15,491 nt of DNA from CAZTWC01 sp964617105 [NCBI: uncultured Myxococcia bacterium] (GTDB lineage Bacteria; CAZTWC01): contig CAZTWC010000065.1 of NCBI GenBank assembly GCA_964617105.1, forward strand, positions 1 through 15,491. The letters are read 5' to 3'. Position 1 is the stretch's first letter, and every line of letters begins with the position of its first letter. This document shows positions 9,702-15,468 of the stretch, piece after piece. Under the pieces are notes generated by a model that was given only the letters and a program-made list of their open reading frames with translations, had not been told where the DNA came from and searched no databases. A program made the translations under genes and the position numbers.

Positions 9702-10838
9702 ATGAATGAGTTAACTCGCTATAGTGAATCGGTGATTACCAATGACTTGGCCAAAAAAATGGTTTTTTTGGCTGGCTCAAGACAAAGTGGCAAAACAACC
9801 CTAGCCAAAAAGTTACTGAGAACATTTAATCAAAGTATTAAAGCAAGATATTTAAACTGGGATTCTGGCCGGGACAGAGAAAAAATCATCAGGGAGAGTT
9901 TTCCCGCCGGCCGGGGTTTGCTGGTATTGGACGAAATTCACAAATACACCCGTTGGCGCCAGGCAGTCAAAGGCCTTTACGATAAACGGGGTGATGACTT
10001 ACAAATCCTGGTTACCGGAAGTGCCAAACTCGATCATTATCGCCATGGCGGTGACTCGCTTCAGGGCAGGTATCATTTTTATCGGCTCCATCCACTCTCA
10101 TTTGCCGAAATTGGTGGACAATCTATCTCTGACCTTAAAGACCTGCTAACTTTCAGCGGTTTTCCCCAACCATTTTGCCTGGCCTCGGAAAGGGAGACAA
10201 AACGGTGGAGCCGCGAATACCGCACCCGGCTGATTGGCGATGAATTGCAAGACCTGGAAAAAGTCAAAGATATCGCACTGGTCCAGCAACTTGTCCTCAG
10301 GCTTCCAGATTTGGTTGGTTCTCCATTGTCTATCAACAATCTTCGCGAAGACCTCCAGGTAGCCCACCAAACCGTGGCCCGATGGATTCAGATTCTTGAA
10401 AATCTTTATATGATCTTTAGGGTCTATCCATTTGGCAGCCCACTCATAAGAGCCGTTAAAAAAGAGGCAAAACATTACCATGCTGATTGGACGGTAATTT
10501 CTGATCCGGGGGCGCGCTTTGAAAACCTGGTGGCCTGCCATCTCCTCAAATGGTGTCATTTTCTTCAGGATACCGAAGGCAGGGAGATGGAACTCCGCTA
10601 TTTTCGCGATGTGGAACGCCGGGAAGTGGACTTTGTGATCATGGAAGACAATACTCCAATTCAGTTGATTGAATGCAAAACATCACGCCGGGATTCAACC
10701 CGGTCACTCCGCTATCTAAAACAACGTTTTCCTCAGGCGTCCGCTTTTCAGGTAGACCTTAACGGCCAACAAGATGTTGTTGACAAAGATAATATACATC
10801 AAATCCCGGCAATAAAATTTTTAGCAGGGTTGGTTTAA
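9702..10838 (+). CDS. AAA_14/DUF4143-family ATPase (second copy)
   Basis: The protein has 378 residues. Walker A is AGSRQSGKTT (24-33) and Walker B is LLVLDEIHK (73-81), followed by ILVTGSAKLD and SLQGRYHFYRLHPLSFAEI, all typical of AAA_14. A winged-helix-like segment lies at about 210-240 (LREDLQVAHQTVARWIQILE). The C-terminal DUF4143 part ends with RREVDFVIMEDNTPIQLIECKTS-type residues; D310, E324 and K326 form the D...ExK pattern of the PD-(D/E)XK fold. It is clearly the same family as the gene at 4410-5744 but much diverged and about 65 residues shorter, so this is not a recent duplication. The ATG has no clear Shine-Dalgarno site. It is divergent from the kinase and convergent with the trans-sulfuration gene, from which only 28 bp separate it. 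The biological role of the family is unknown. Confidence 0.85.
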   Translation: MNELTRYSESVITNDLAKKMVFLAGSRQSGKTTLAKKLLRTFNQSIKARYLNWDSGRDREKIIRESFPAGRGLLVLDEIHKYTRWRQAVKGLYDKRGDDLQILVTGSAKLDHYRHGGDSLQGRYHFYRLHPLSFAEIGGQSISDLKDLLTFSGFPQPFCLASERETKRWSREYRTRLIGDELQDLEKVKDIALVQQLVLRLPDLVGSPLSINNLREDLQVAHQTVARWIQILENLYMIFRVYPFGSPLIRAVKKEAKHYHADWTVISDPGARFENLVACHLLKWCHFLQDTEGREMELRYFRDVERREVDFVIMEDNTPIQLIECKTSRRDSTRSLRYLKQRFPQASAFQVDLNGQQDVVDKDNIHQIPAIKFLAGLV

Positions 10839-10866
10839 GTTTTTCCGAAAAAGTAATTTATCAGAA

Positions 10867-12129
10867 TCAAATACTTGCCAGAACTTTGTCTAGTGCCCTG
10901 ATTAGATCGCTCTCATCTTCGATTCCCACTGAGATACGTACCAAACCATCGGTTACTCCGGCTTTCTCCCGTTTATCCTTGGGAACACAGGCATGGGTCA
11001 TTGAGGCTGGGTGTTGAATTAGAGAATCTACGCAACCAAGCGATACCGCCAGGGTAAAGATCTTGATGTTGTCCATCAACTTCCGACCTGCTTCGATACC
11101 GCCTTTAACATCAAAAGAGACCATTCCGCCAAAATTTGCCATTTGACGTTTAGCCAATTGATAATCGCGATTACTCTCTAAACCAGGATAATAAACCCGC
11201 TCCACTTGGGGATGATTCTCCAAATATTGAGCGATAGCGATAGCATTAGCACAGTGTTTATCCATGCGAACAGGCAAAGTTTTGAGTCCCATGTTTACCA
11301 GCCAACAATCAAAGGGACTGGGAGAAGTACCCACATCTTTTAGTGCATTGTAGGTATTTGCTTTAATCTCATCATCAATGGTGGTCATAATTCCGCCAAC
11401 CACCGTTCCATGGCCGCCAAGATACTTGGTGGTAGAATGGATCACTACATCGGCACCCATGGAGAGCGGTCGTTGAAGATATGGGGTAGCAAAAGTATTA
11501 TCCACAATTACTTTCATATTGGCATTAACATTTTTTACGATTTTCACCAGGGCAGGAATGTCCGTGATGGTCAGCATGGGATTGGTTGGTGTTTCAAACA
11601 GAATTGCCCTGGCACCGGGATTAGCCTCTACCACTTTTTCCACCGCCTTTAGATCGGAGGTATCTACTTCTATTACATTGATTCCTAAACGGGATAAAAT
11701 TGTTTGAGATAGATGCTCTGTCGCACCATAAACAACATCTCCCATAATCAGGGTATCACCCTGACTGCATATGGCCAAAATGGTTGAACTTATAGCCGAC
11801 ATACCAGAGGAAAATGCCATTGAGGAAACACAAATATCGGGATTGGCAATCTTTACCTCTTTTCCTTCCAGAGCGTTCATTTTGGCCTCCAGAAGTAAAA
11901 CGGTCGGGTTGCCCAGGCGGGTATAAACATATCCGGGTTGTTTGCCGGCAAAAATATCAGCCCCCTCCTGTGCACTTTGAAAAACAAAAGTTGATGTTTG
12001 ATAAATGGCCCCAGAGTGAGAAGTCTGTTGGGGCTGGCCAATGTGTTCACCAGAATGAAGTGTCCTGGTAGCAAAGCCGCAGTCAAGATAAAATTTTTCT
12101 AAAAAATCTGGTGCTTTTGAGTCTTCCAT
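10867..12129 (-). CDS. Cys/Met-metabolism PLP enzyme (methionine gamma-lyase or cystathionine gamma-lyase type)
   Basis: The protein has 420 residues and belongs to the trans-sulfuration (Cys/Met_Meta_PP) family of PLP enzymes, which cleave or form C-S bonds in methionine, cystathionine or acyl-homoserine. Visible features are YVYTRLGNPT (Y69 and R71, phosphate binding from the partner subunit), SSGMSAI, D210 in VDNTFATPYLQRPL (pyridine nitrogen), the Schiff-base Lys235 in HSTTKYLGGHG, and SLIQHPASMTHA near the C-terminus. The overall pattern favours methionine gamma-lyase or cystathionine gamma-lyase over cystathionine gamma-synthase. The active-site Cys of classical methionine gamma-lyases is not seen: GDTLIMGDVVYGATEH has Asp-Val at that place, so the substrate stays open. 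An AAGGGAG site lies 9 nt before the ATG. It is a single-gene transcript with a predicted long leader; no sulfur genes are next to it. Confidence 0.88.
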   Translation of the reverse strand: MEDSKAPDFLEKFYLDCGFATRTLHSGEHIGQPQQTSHSGAIYQTSTFVFQSAQEGADIFAGKQPGYVYTRLGNPTVLLLEAKMNALEGKEVKIANPDICVSSMAFSSGMSAISSTILAICSQGDTLIMGDVVYGATEHLSQTILSRLGINVIEVDTSDLKAVEKVVEANPGARAILFETPTNPMLTITDIPALVKIVKNVNANMKVIVDNTFATPYLQRPLSMGADVVIHSTTKYLGGHGTVVGGIMTTIDDEIKANTYNALKDVGTSPSPFDCWLVNMGLKTLPVRMDKHCANAIAIAQYLENHPQVERVYYPGLESNRDYQLAKRQMANFGGMVSFDVKGGIEAGRKLMDNIKIFTLAVSLGCVDSLIQHPASMTHACVPKDKREKAGVTDGLVRISVGIEDESDLIRALDKVLASI

Positions 12130-12280
12130 TAAATTAATCTCCCTTGTCCTACTGTGTCATATAATTATTGTTTCTATAGCGGTTATTATTACCATTAACG
12201 ACAAATGTTCTGTAATACCCGCACCCTATTTTCTTTTTTAACGTCCAATATTATGATATCTAATTTAACGAAGTCTATAC

Positions 12281-12309
12281 ATATAAAACAATAACTAGTG
12301 CCCTGTCAA
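12281..12309 (-). promoter_or_regulatory. Promoter of the trans-sulfuration enzyme gene
   Basis: On the minus strand, TTGACA (12309-12304), a 17-bp spacer and TTATAT (12286-12281) form a good promoter. The start point would be near 12274, leaving a leader of about 145 nt (12274-12130) before the ATG. I see no SAM-riboswitch core or S-box-like terminator in this leader; it is simply A+T-rich. Confidence 0.55.
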
Positions 12310-12423
12310 TCATCAGTTGTATCTGACTGGTTTGTCAAAGGCTAAAAAGCCCCCACTGGCAGTTTCATTTGTTCGGCCGTTTTTTGGAGAGTTATCCCCG
12401 ATTTATATTATAGTAGATCGAAT

Positions 12424-12547
12424 AGTATTTATCAGCTTGACCGTTAAATCGTCTTGTGCTATGTTTCCGGAATCTGACTCCGGAATCTTGGGTTTTATAC
12501 CACATTATTCGGGGATCGTCTAACGGCAGGACAGCAGACTCTGGATC
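12424..12547 (+). repeat. Direct repeat, left copy: tRNA-Gln promoter, leader and 5' tRNA half
   Basis: This block matches 14060-14183 with no gaps, differing at 12 of 124 positions by my count. It contains TTGACC (12437-12442), a 17-bp spacer and an extended -10, TGC-TATGTT (12460-12465). A dyad at 12465-12485 and the first 39 nt of a tRNA-Gln follow. Weaker similarity continues some 25 bp further left with small indels. The match ends abruptly after AGACTCTGGATC, in the anticodon arm. Confidence 0.85.
12509..12547 (+). pseudogene. Truncated tRNA-Gln(CUG), 5' half only
   Basis: The 5' acceptor strand (TCGGGGA), the D arm (GTC/GAC stem, TAACGGCAG loop) and the anticodon loop CTCTGGA are present. 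The 3' side of the anticodon stem is already mispaired (TCAGA against GCAGA), and no T arm, 3' acceptor strand or CCA follows. It therefore cannot form a working tRNA by itself. Its D stem differs from the complete copy by a paired change (C-G instead of A-T), which suggests it descends from a functional gene. Confidence 0.85.
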
Positions 12548-12581
12548 AGATTCCCCCGCAAAACACATAATGAATGATAAC

Positions 12582-12611
12582 AAAGGGTTGGCGAAATTGC
12601 CAGCCCTTTTT
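12582..12611. terminator. Rho-independent terminator-like hairpin after the truncated tRNA
   Basis: GGGTTGGC (12585-12592) pairs with GCCAGCCC (12599-12606) across a GAAATT loop with one wobble. It is preceded by AAA and followed by TTTTT. It could stop transcription from the left tRNA promoter, and on the opposite strand it has a shorter T-tract. Confidence 0.6.
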
Positions 12612-12628
12612 GGTTTCTTGAAGTCGTT

Positions 12629-12648
12629 TAGTCCCACTATAGTCCCAC
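12629..12648 (+). repeat. Tandem TAGTCCCAC repeats, 11-bp period
   Basis: TAGTCCCAC occurs at 12629-12637 and again at 12640-12648, one helical turn apart, about 80 bp from the proposed crossover. The spacing and place fit arm-type integrase binding sites, but this is inference from position only. Confidence 0.35.
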
Positions 12649-12763
12649 CTTTTCTGGGAATTGGGGGGAAGGTTGACAGTAACAGGGTACCTATACTGGA
12701 CCAGAACACTTTTTTTGAGTATATTAAATGTTCTTTAAATTGTATGCAATAAGGTGCCATCTT

Positions 12764-12812
12764 TATTGTAATTACAATATGATTGACAAATGAGCAAAAT
12801 GTAGTTACAATT
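12764..12812 (+). promoter_or_regulatory. brnTA promoter with palindromic operators
   Basis: TTGACA (12783-12788), exactly 17 bp and TACAAT (12806-12811) form a strong promoter. A perfect 16-bp palindrome TATTGTAATTACAATA (12764-12779) lies just upstream of the -35. A related element GTAGTTACAAT (12801-12811) covers the -10. BrnA antitoxins are known to repress their own operon, so these are likely BrnA sites. The -10 ends only 5 bp before the brnT ATG, so the message may be leaderless. Confidence 0.6.
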
Positions 12813-12816
12813 TAAT

Positions 12817-13086
12817 ATGGAATATGAGTGGGACGAAAATAAAAGAATTGCAAATATAGCCAAGCACAATGTTGATTTTTCTGAGGCTGAAAATTTTGAT
12901 TGGTCTTCAGCCCTGGCAACAGTTGATGATCGGTTCGAATATCAAGAAGAGAGGTGGGTGGCTTTAGGTTTGATAAATAACCGCCTTCATGTTCTTGTTT
13001 ATGCTTTTCGGAATGATAATATACGCATTATCAGTCTCCGGCGGGCCAATAAAAGGGAGCAGGATTATTATGAAAAAAAAACCTGA
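12817..13086 (+). CDS. brnT: BrnT-type ribonuclease toxin
   Basis: This 89-residue protein matches the BrnT pattern: it opens MEYEWDENKRIANIAKHNVDF, then has VDDRFEYQEERWVALGL, LHVLVYAFR and IRIISLRRANKREQDYYE. In this type II system the toxin is a small RelE-like-fold RNase that cuts RNA and stops growth until bound by BrnA. The length is normal and the N-terminal WD is where the family begins, so the ATG at 12817 is trusted although no Shine-Dalgarno site precedes it. The stop overlaps the brnA start by 17 bp, as expected for a coupled toxin-antitoxin operon. It lies inside the segment between the two tRNA-Gln copies and may have served to keep that element in the genome. Confidence 0.88.
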   Translation: MEYEWDENKRIANIAKHNVDFSEAENFDWSSALATVDDRFEYQEERWVALGLINNRLHVLVYAFRNDNIRIISLRRANKREQDYYEKKT

Positions 13087-13363
13087 GCACATAAGTCAAA
13101 AAGATTGGGATGATGTGGCGTCACCTCCTCTTTCAAACGATATGCTGCAAAAATTAAAATCTGTGGGTAAACTACATCCCCAGATACCTGCCAGGGTTAG
13201 AGGGCCACAAAAATTACCGGTGAAAAAACAGCTTACTATTCGGTTGAATCAGGAAATTGTTGACTATTTTAAAAACCAGGGAAAAAGCTGGCAAACACAG
13301 ATCAATGACGTCCTGATTGAATATGTAAAGTCGCAAAAATCTGACCGTTCTCGAATCGGATAA
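13070..13363 (+). CDS. brnA: BrnA-type antitoxin, ribbon-helix-helix DNA-binding protein
   Basis: The protein has 97 residues. The start MKKKPEHISQKDWDDVASPP is chosen because a GGGAG site (13055-13059) lies in front of it; a longer open frame from 12989 would run antiparallel to no known domain and is ignored. The C-terminal half (KKQLTIRLNQEIVDYFKNQG, then SWQTQINDVLIEYVKSQ) is a ribbon-helix-helix fold: one beta strand and two helices that dimerise, bind DNA and hold the toxin. The basic linker before it (ARVRGPQKLPVKK) is usual for the family. It overlaps brnT by 17 bp and would be translated from the same message, neutralise BrnT and repress the palindromic promoter upstream. Confidence 0.88.
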   Translation: MKKKPEHISQKDWDDVASPPLSNDMLQKLKSVGKLHPQIPARVRGPQKLPVKKQLTIRLNQEIVDYFKNQGKSWQTQINDVLIEYVKSQKSDRSRIG

Positions 13364-13504
13364 ATTTTTTAATGTAAGGTTGTCCACAAGTATCAGCACC
13401 ATCTCTGCACGTAGTGCCAGTAAATGATCATCTCCTCTCCATAAATCTCATATTATCAACAAATAAACGGTCGTTAAAACATCAATCATATCAACACGAA
13501 AACC

Positions 13505-13533
13505 TTGACTTAAGTATTGATATATTATAATAT
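13505..13533 (+). promoter_or_regulatory. Promoter of the broken recombinase gene
   Basis: TTGACT (13505-13510), 17 bp and TAATAT (13528-13533) lie in a very A+T-rich stretch about 50 bp before the recombinase ATG; TATAAT at 13526-13531 is an overlapping alternative at 15 bp. The 140 bp before it, after brnA, hold nothing I recognise. Confidence 0.45.
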
Positions 13534-13582
13534 TTAATCCTTAATGTCGGTTTGCTTATTGAACAACTATCTTGAGGTTAAA

Positions 13583-13875
13583 ATGGCTAAAAATAGGTCA
13601 AATAAAAAAATCATTGGTTATCTTCGAATATCAACCGGCCAGCAGGATTTAGAAAATCAGAGATTCGGAATTTTACGATTAGCAAACCAGCACAATTGGG
13701 GGTAAAATTAGGCCGACCTAAAGGACCCGGAAAGTCTAAACTAGATGGTAAAGAGAAAGAGATAAAGTCTCTTCTGGATAAGGGGGTTGGCATCGCCTCA
13801 ATAGCTAAGATTTACGATTGCTCCTGGCCCTGTGTGAAAAATTTTATTGCCAAAAAAATTAAATTGTCCCCATGA
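13583..13875 (+). pseudogene. Serine recombinase (Pin/resolvase family) with its catalytic core deleted
   Basis: The reading frame from the ATG at 13583 (GAGG site in front) encodes KKIIGYLRISTGQQDLENQR, the resolvase N-terminus with the catalytic Ser17. It stops at 13703-13705 after LANQHNWG. A second frame (13702-13875) resumes with VKLGRPKGPGKSKLDGKEKE and ends in a helix-turn-helix DNA-binding part (IASIAKIYDCSWPCVKNFIA). In intact relatives, roughly 100 residues lie between these points, including the SRLGR-type arginines and the long dimer helix. Their loss, together with the change of frame, means no active enzyme can be made. The junction is a run of G (TGGGGGTAAAA), consistent with deletion between short repeats. 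DNA binding by the C-terminal piece alone is unlikely, as it has no start codon of its own. Confidence 0.8.
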
Positions 13876-14059
13876 GCCTTTGGTTTCAGTAGCAGTACCA
13901 ACTCTCTTGTTTCAGCCAAGGTTTGGGCACCGTCTCCGGTTCTATAGGCTTCCCGCAACTCACTTCTCTTATTCATTGCCTTTTGGGCATTCATCCCTTC
14001 AGATGCCCAGCCTAACCCTTCCTCTTTGAGTTTGTTGTTTATTTTATAGCGAATGGCAA
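13876..14059. other. Unassigned segment between the recombinase remnant and the right repeat
   Basis: About 180 bp with no gene I can name. The minus strand is open through here (peptide with GLGWASEGMNAQKAMNKR and LAETRELVLLLKP), but the frame runs into the recombinase remnant on one side and antisense to the tRNA on the other. It may be a fragment of an older gene or chance. Confidence 0.3.
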
Positions 14060-14183
14060 AGTATTTATCAGCTTGACCGTTAAATCGTCTTATGCTATGT
14101 TTCCGGTATCCGACACCGGGATATCGGGTTTTATACCACATTATTCGGGGATCGTATAACGGCAATACGGTAGACTCTGGATC
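14060..14183 (+). repeat. Direct repeat, right copy: tRNA-Gln promoter, leader and 5' tRNA half
   Basis: This is the second copy of the 124-bp block at 12424-12547, offset by exactly 1636 bp. Several of the 12 differences are paired changes: A-T to T-A in the dyad arms near the transcription start, and C-G to A-T in the tRNA D stem. This copy continues into a complete tRNA. Confidence 0.85.
14073..14101 (+). promoter_or_regulatory. tRNA-Gln promoter
   Basis: TTGACC (14073-14078), a 17-bp spacer and TATGTT (14096-14101) with an upstream TG (extended -10) lie about 45 bp before the tRNA. The predicted start, near 14108, falls inside a dyad (TTCCGGT and ACCGGGA arms, 14101-14121), which could be an operator. 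Confidence 0.55.
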
Positions 14184-14218
14184 TGCTTATCTAGGTTCGA
14201 ATCCTAGTCCCCGAGCCA
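14145..14218 (+). tRNA. tRNA-Gln, anticodon CUG, with encoded CCA
   Basis: A full cloverleaf can be drawn. The acceptor TCGGGGA pairs with TCCCCGA (14208-14214). The D arm is GTA/TAC with loop TAACGGCAA. The anticodon stem is GTAGA/TCTGC with loop CTCTGGA (anticodon CTG at 14177-14179). The variable region is TTAT, and the T arm is CTAGG/CCTAG with loop TTCGAAT. G73 and CCA follow. U1-A72 and G73 fit bacterial glutamine tRNAs. It decodes CAG codons. Its 5' half is duplicated in truncated form at 12509-12547, so the present gene may be a hybrid rebuilt by insertion. Confidence 0.95.
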
Positions 14219-14230
14219 GCATTATTTCAA

Positions 14231-14263
14231 GGGCTTAGCCAGTTTTGGTTGAGTCCTTTTTTT
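14231..14263 (+). terminator. Rho-independent terminator of tRNA-Gln
   Basis: GGGCTTAGCC (14231-14240) pairs with GGTTGAGTCC (14247-14256) over an AGTTTT loop with three wobble pairs, followed by seven T. It lies 12 bp after the tRNA CCA. Confidence 0.75.
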
Positions 14264-14394
14264 GTTGGTGGATAAGATGTTGCCTCCCACCCCTGCCCCT
14301 GTCCAAATATTTTTTAACTCAAAATAAAGCAGCGTGGTAAAATAATTGATGGCTGGATTTTACGGCGCATTTGATAAATTTGGAGGAACCATTC

Positions 14395-15432
14395 ATGTCT
14401 TATCAAGGAATAATTGACTTTAGATCCGATACTGTAACCAGGCCGTCAAAAGCGATGATTGAGATGATGGCATCGGCAAAATTGGGCGATGATGTGCTGG
14501 GTGATGATCCAACCGTAAAATTGTTGGAGGAGAAAACCGCTCAACTTTTTGGCAAAGAGGCGGCCATATTTGTCCCCACGGGGACCCAGGGCAATGTGAT
14601 TGCCTGCAAACTGTGGACCCGGGAGGGGGAGAGAGTGCTTCTGGAGGATCGTTGCCACATCTACAATTTTGAAACTTCTCAACTGGCCATGATCTGTCGA
14701 CTTATGCCCCGGCCCCTGGCCTCCAACCTGGGAAAAATTCCTCTGGAGAGGCTGGAGGCGGAGATGGTGATTCCGGAAGATATTCACCTGGCCCGCACCA
14801 CTCTTTTGGTCCTGGAAAATACCCATAATTTCTGGAGCGGCGCCATCTTGTCGCCAGATTATCTGGAATCTGCCTACAAACTGGCCCACCAACACGGTTT
14901 GAAACTGCACTTGGACGGAGCCCGCCTTTGGAATGCCGCAGCGGAAACAGATATCCCCCTAAAAAGCTTCACTCAATGGACCGATTCGGTTATGGCTTGC
15001 TTCTCTAAGGGGCTAGGTGCGCCCATTGGCTCTATCTTGGCCGGGCCCGCCGATTTTATCCTGGAAGCCCGGCGAATCCGAAAAATGCTGGGTGGAGGCA
15101 TGAGGCAGGTGGGGGGACTGGCGGCGGCAGCCCTCTACGCACTGGAGCACAACCGGGCCCGATTGGTAGAGGATAATCGGCGAGCCAAAAAGATGGCGGA
15201 GTTTCTGGCCCAAATACCGACCCTGGAGGTGAACTTAGAGGCGGTGCAGACAAATATAGTTTTTGTGCGGGTAAAGGAAGAGGGGATGGTGGATAAGTGG
15301 TTAGCTTCCCTGCAAGAGAACGGCGTGTTGACCGAGATCGTGGAAAAAGACACCATCCGCCTGGTAACTCACCTGGATATCGATGATGATGATGTGGAGA
15401 GATTTATCAAACTGGCAGCAAAGTTTTTTTAA
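14395..15432 (+). CDS. ltaE: Low-specificity L-threonine aldolase
   Basis: This 345-residue fold-type I PLP enzyme splits L-threonine or allo-threonine into glycine and acetaldehyde (and can act in reverse). Family motifs are in order: DFRSDTVTRP at the N-terminus, DDVLGDDPTV, FVPTGTQGN (phosphate-binding region), LHLDGARLWNA with D174 and R177, and the Schiff-base Lys205 in CFSKGLGAPIGS, followed by the GGGMRQVG stretch. In HNFWSGAIL the usual glycines after the TH are replaced by F-W-S. The frame opens at a TTG (14371), but the ATG at 14395 has a GGAGG site 8 nt upstream and begins where the family begins. The gene is visibly richer in G+C than the rest of the window, perhaps from a different source or expression level. 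It stands alone after the tRNA terminator; only a weak TAAAAT -10 candidate (14338-14343) is seen. Confidence 0.93.
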   Translation: MSYQGIIDFRSDTVTRPSKAMIEMMASAKLGDDVLGDDPTVKLLEEKTAQLFGKEAAIFVPTGTQGNVIACKLWTREGERVLLEDRCHIYNFETSQLAMICRLMPRPLASNLGKIPLERLEAEMVIPEDIHLARTTLLVLENTHNFWSGAILSPDYLESAYKLAHQHGLKLHLDGARLWNAAAETDIPLKSFTQWTDSVMACFSKGLGAPIGSILAGPADFILEARRIRKMLGGGMRQVGGLAAAALYALEHNRARLVEDNRRAKKMAEFLAQIPTLEVNLEAVQTNIVFVRVKEEGMVDKWLASLQENGVLTEIVEKDTIRLVTHLDIDDDDVERFIKLAAKFF

Positions 15433-15450
15433 CAGCCCGTTCTCTAAAAT

Positions 15451-15468
15451 GTGTACAAATCTGTACAC
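15451..15468. promoter_or_regulatory. Perfect dyad GTGTACA-AATC-TGTACAC
   Basis: Two 7-bp arms around AATC form an 18-bp perfect inverted repeat, 18 bp after the aldolase stop. There is no T-run, so it is not a terminator; it has the shape of a dimeric repressor site for a gene beyond the right edge. Confidence 0.45.

Larger units (their letters stand above)
12548..14183. mobile_element. Putative remnant of an element inserted at the tRNA-Gln anticodon loop
   Basis: The two tRNA copies share an identical 12-bp block AGACTCTGGATC (12536-12547 and 14172-14183) that covers the anticodon loop, a usual crossover region for tRNA-targeting integrases. Insertion there would push the old promoter and 5' half to the left and join a new promoter and 5' half, carried by the element, to the resident 3' half. 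The 1636 bp between the crossover blocks carry a toxin-antitoxin pair and a broken serine recombinase, both common on mobile elements. No intact integrase remains. A tandem tRNA duplication with later decay is a competing reading. Confidence 0.5.

Noticed and set aside
10146-10559. A 137-residue minus-strand frame inside the second ATPase gene.
   Set aside because: It is antisense to a clear AAA_14/DUF4143 coding frame, and has no recognisable domain.
4410-10838. The ATPase-kinase-ATPase arrangement as a defence island.
   Set aside because: No nuclease effector, methylase, reverse transcriptase or other defence marker is present, and the kinase has ordinary sensory domains. Adjacency alone is not enough.
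12130-12274. A SAM-type riboswitch before the trans-sulfuration gene.
   Set aside because: None of the conserved core segments or a terminator/antiterminator pair could be recognised; the leader is plain A+T-rich sequence.
12509-12580. A second functional or split tRNA-Gln.
   Set aside because: No T arm, 3' acceptor strand or CCA follows, and the 3' anticodon stem is mispaired.
12392-14165. Two minus-strand frames (12392-12760 and 13812-14165) sharing a peptide with WYKT, RKHS and RRFNGQADKY.
   Set aside because: They are antisense to the duplicated tRNA promoter and tRNA half. Most of the base differences between copies change the amino acid, while they preserve the tRNA D stem and a dyad, so the repeat is explained by the tRNA locus and not by protein.
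14446-14910. A 154-residue minus-strand frame inside the threonine aldolase gene.
   Set aside because: It is antisense to a well-conserved gene and low in recognisable motifs; long antisense frames are common in G+C-richer genes.
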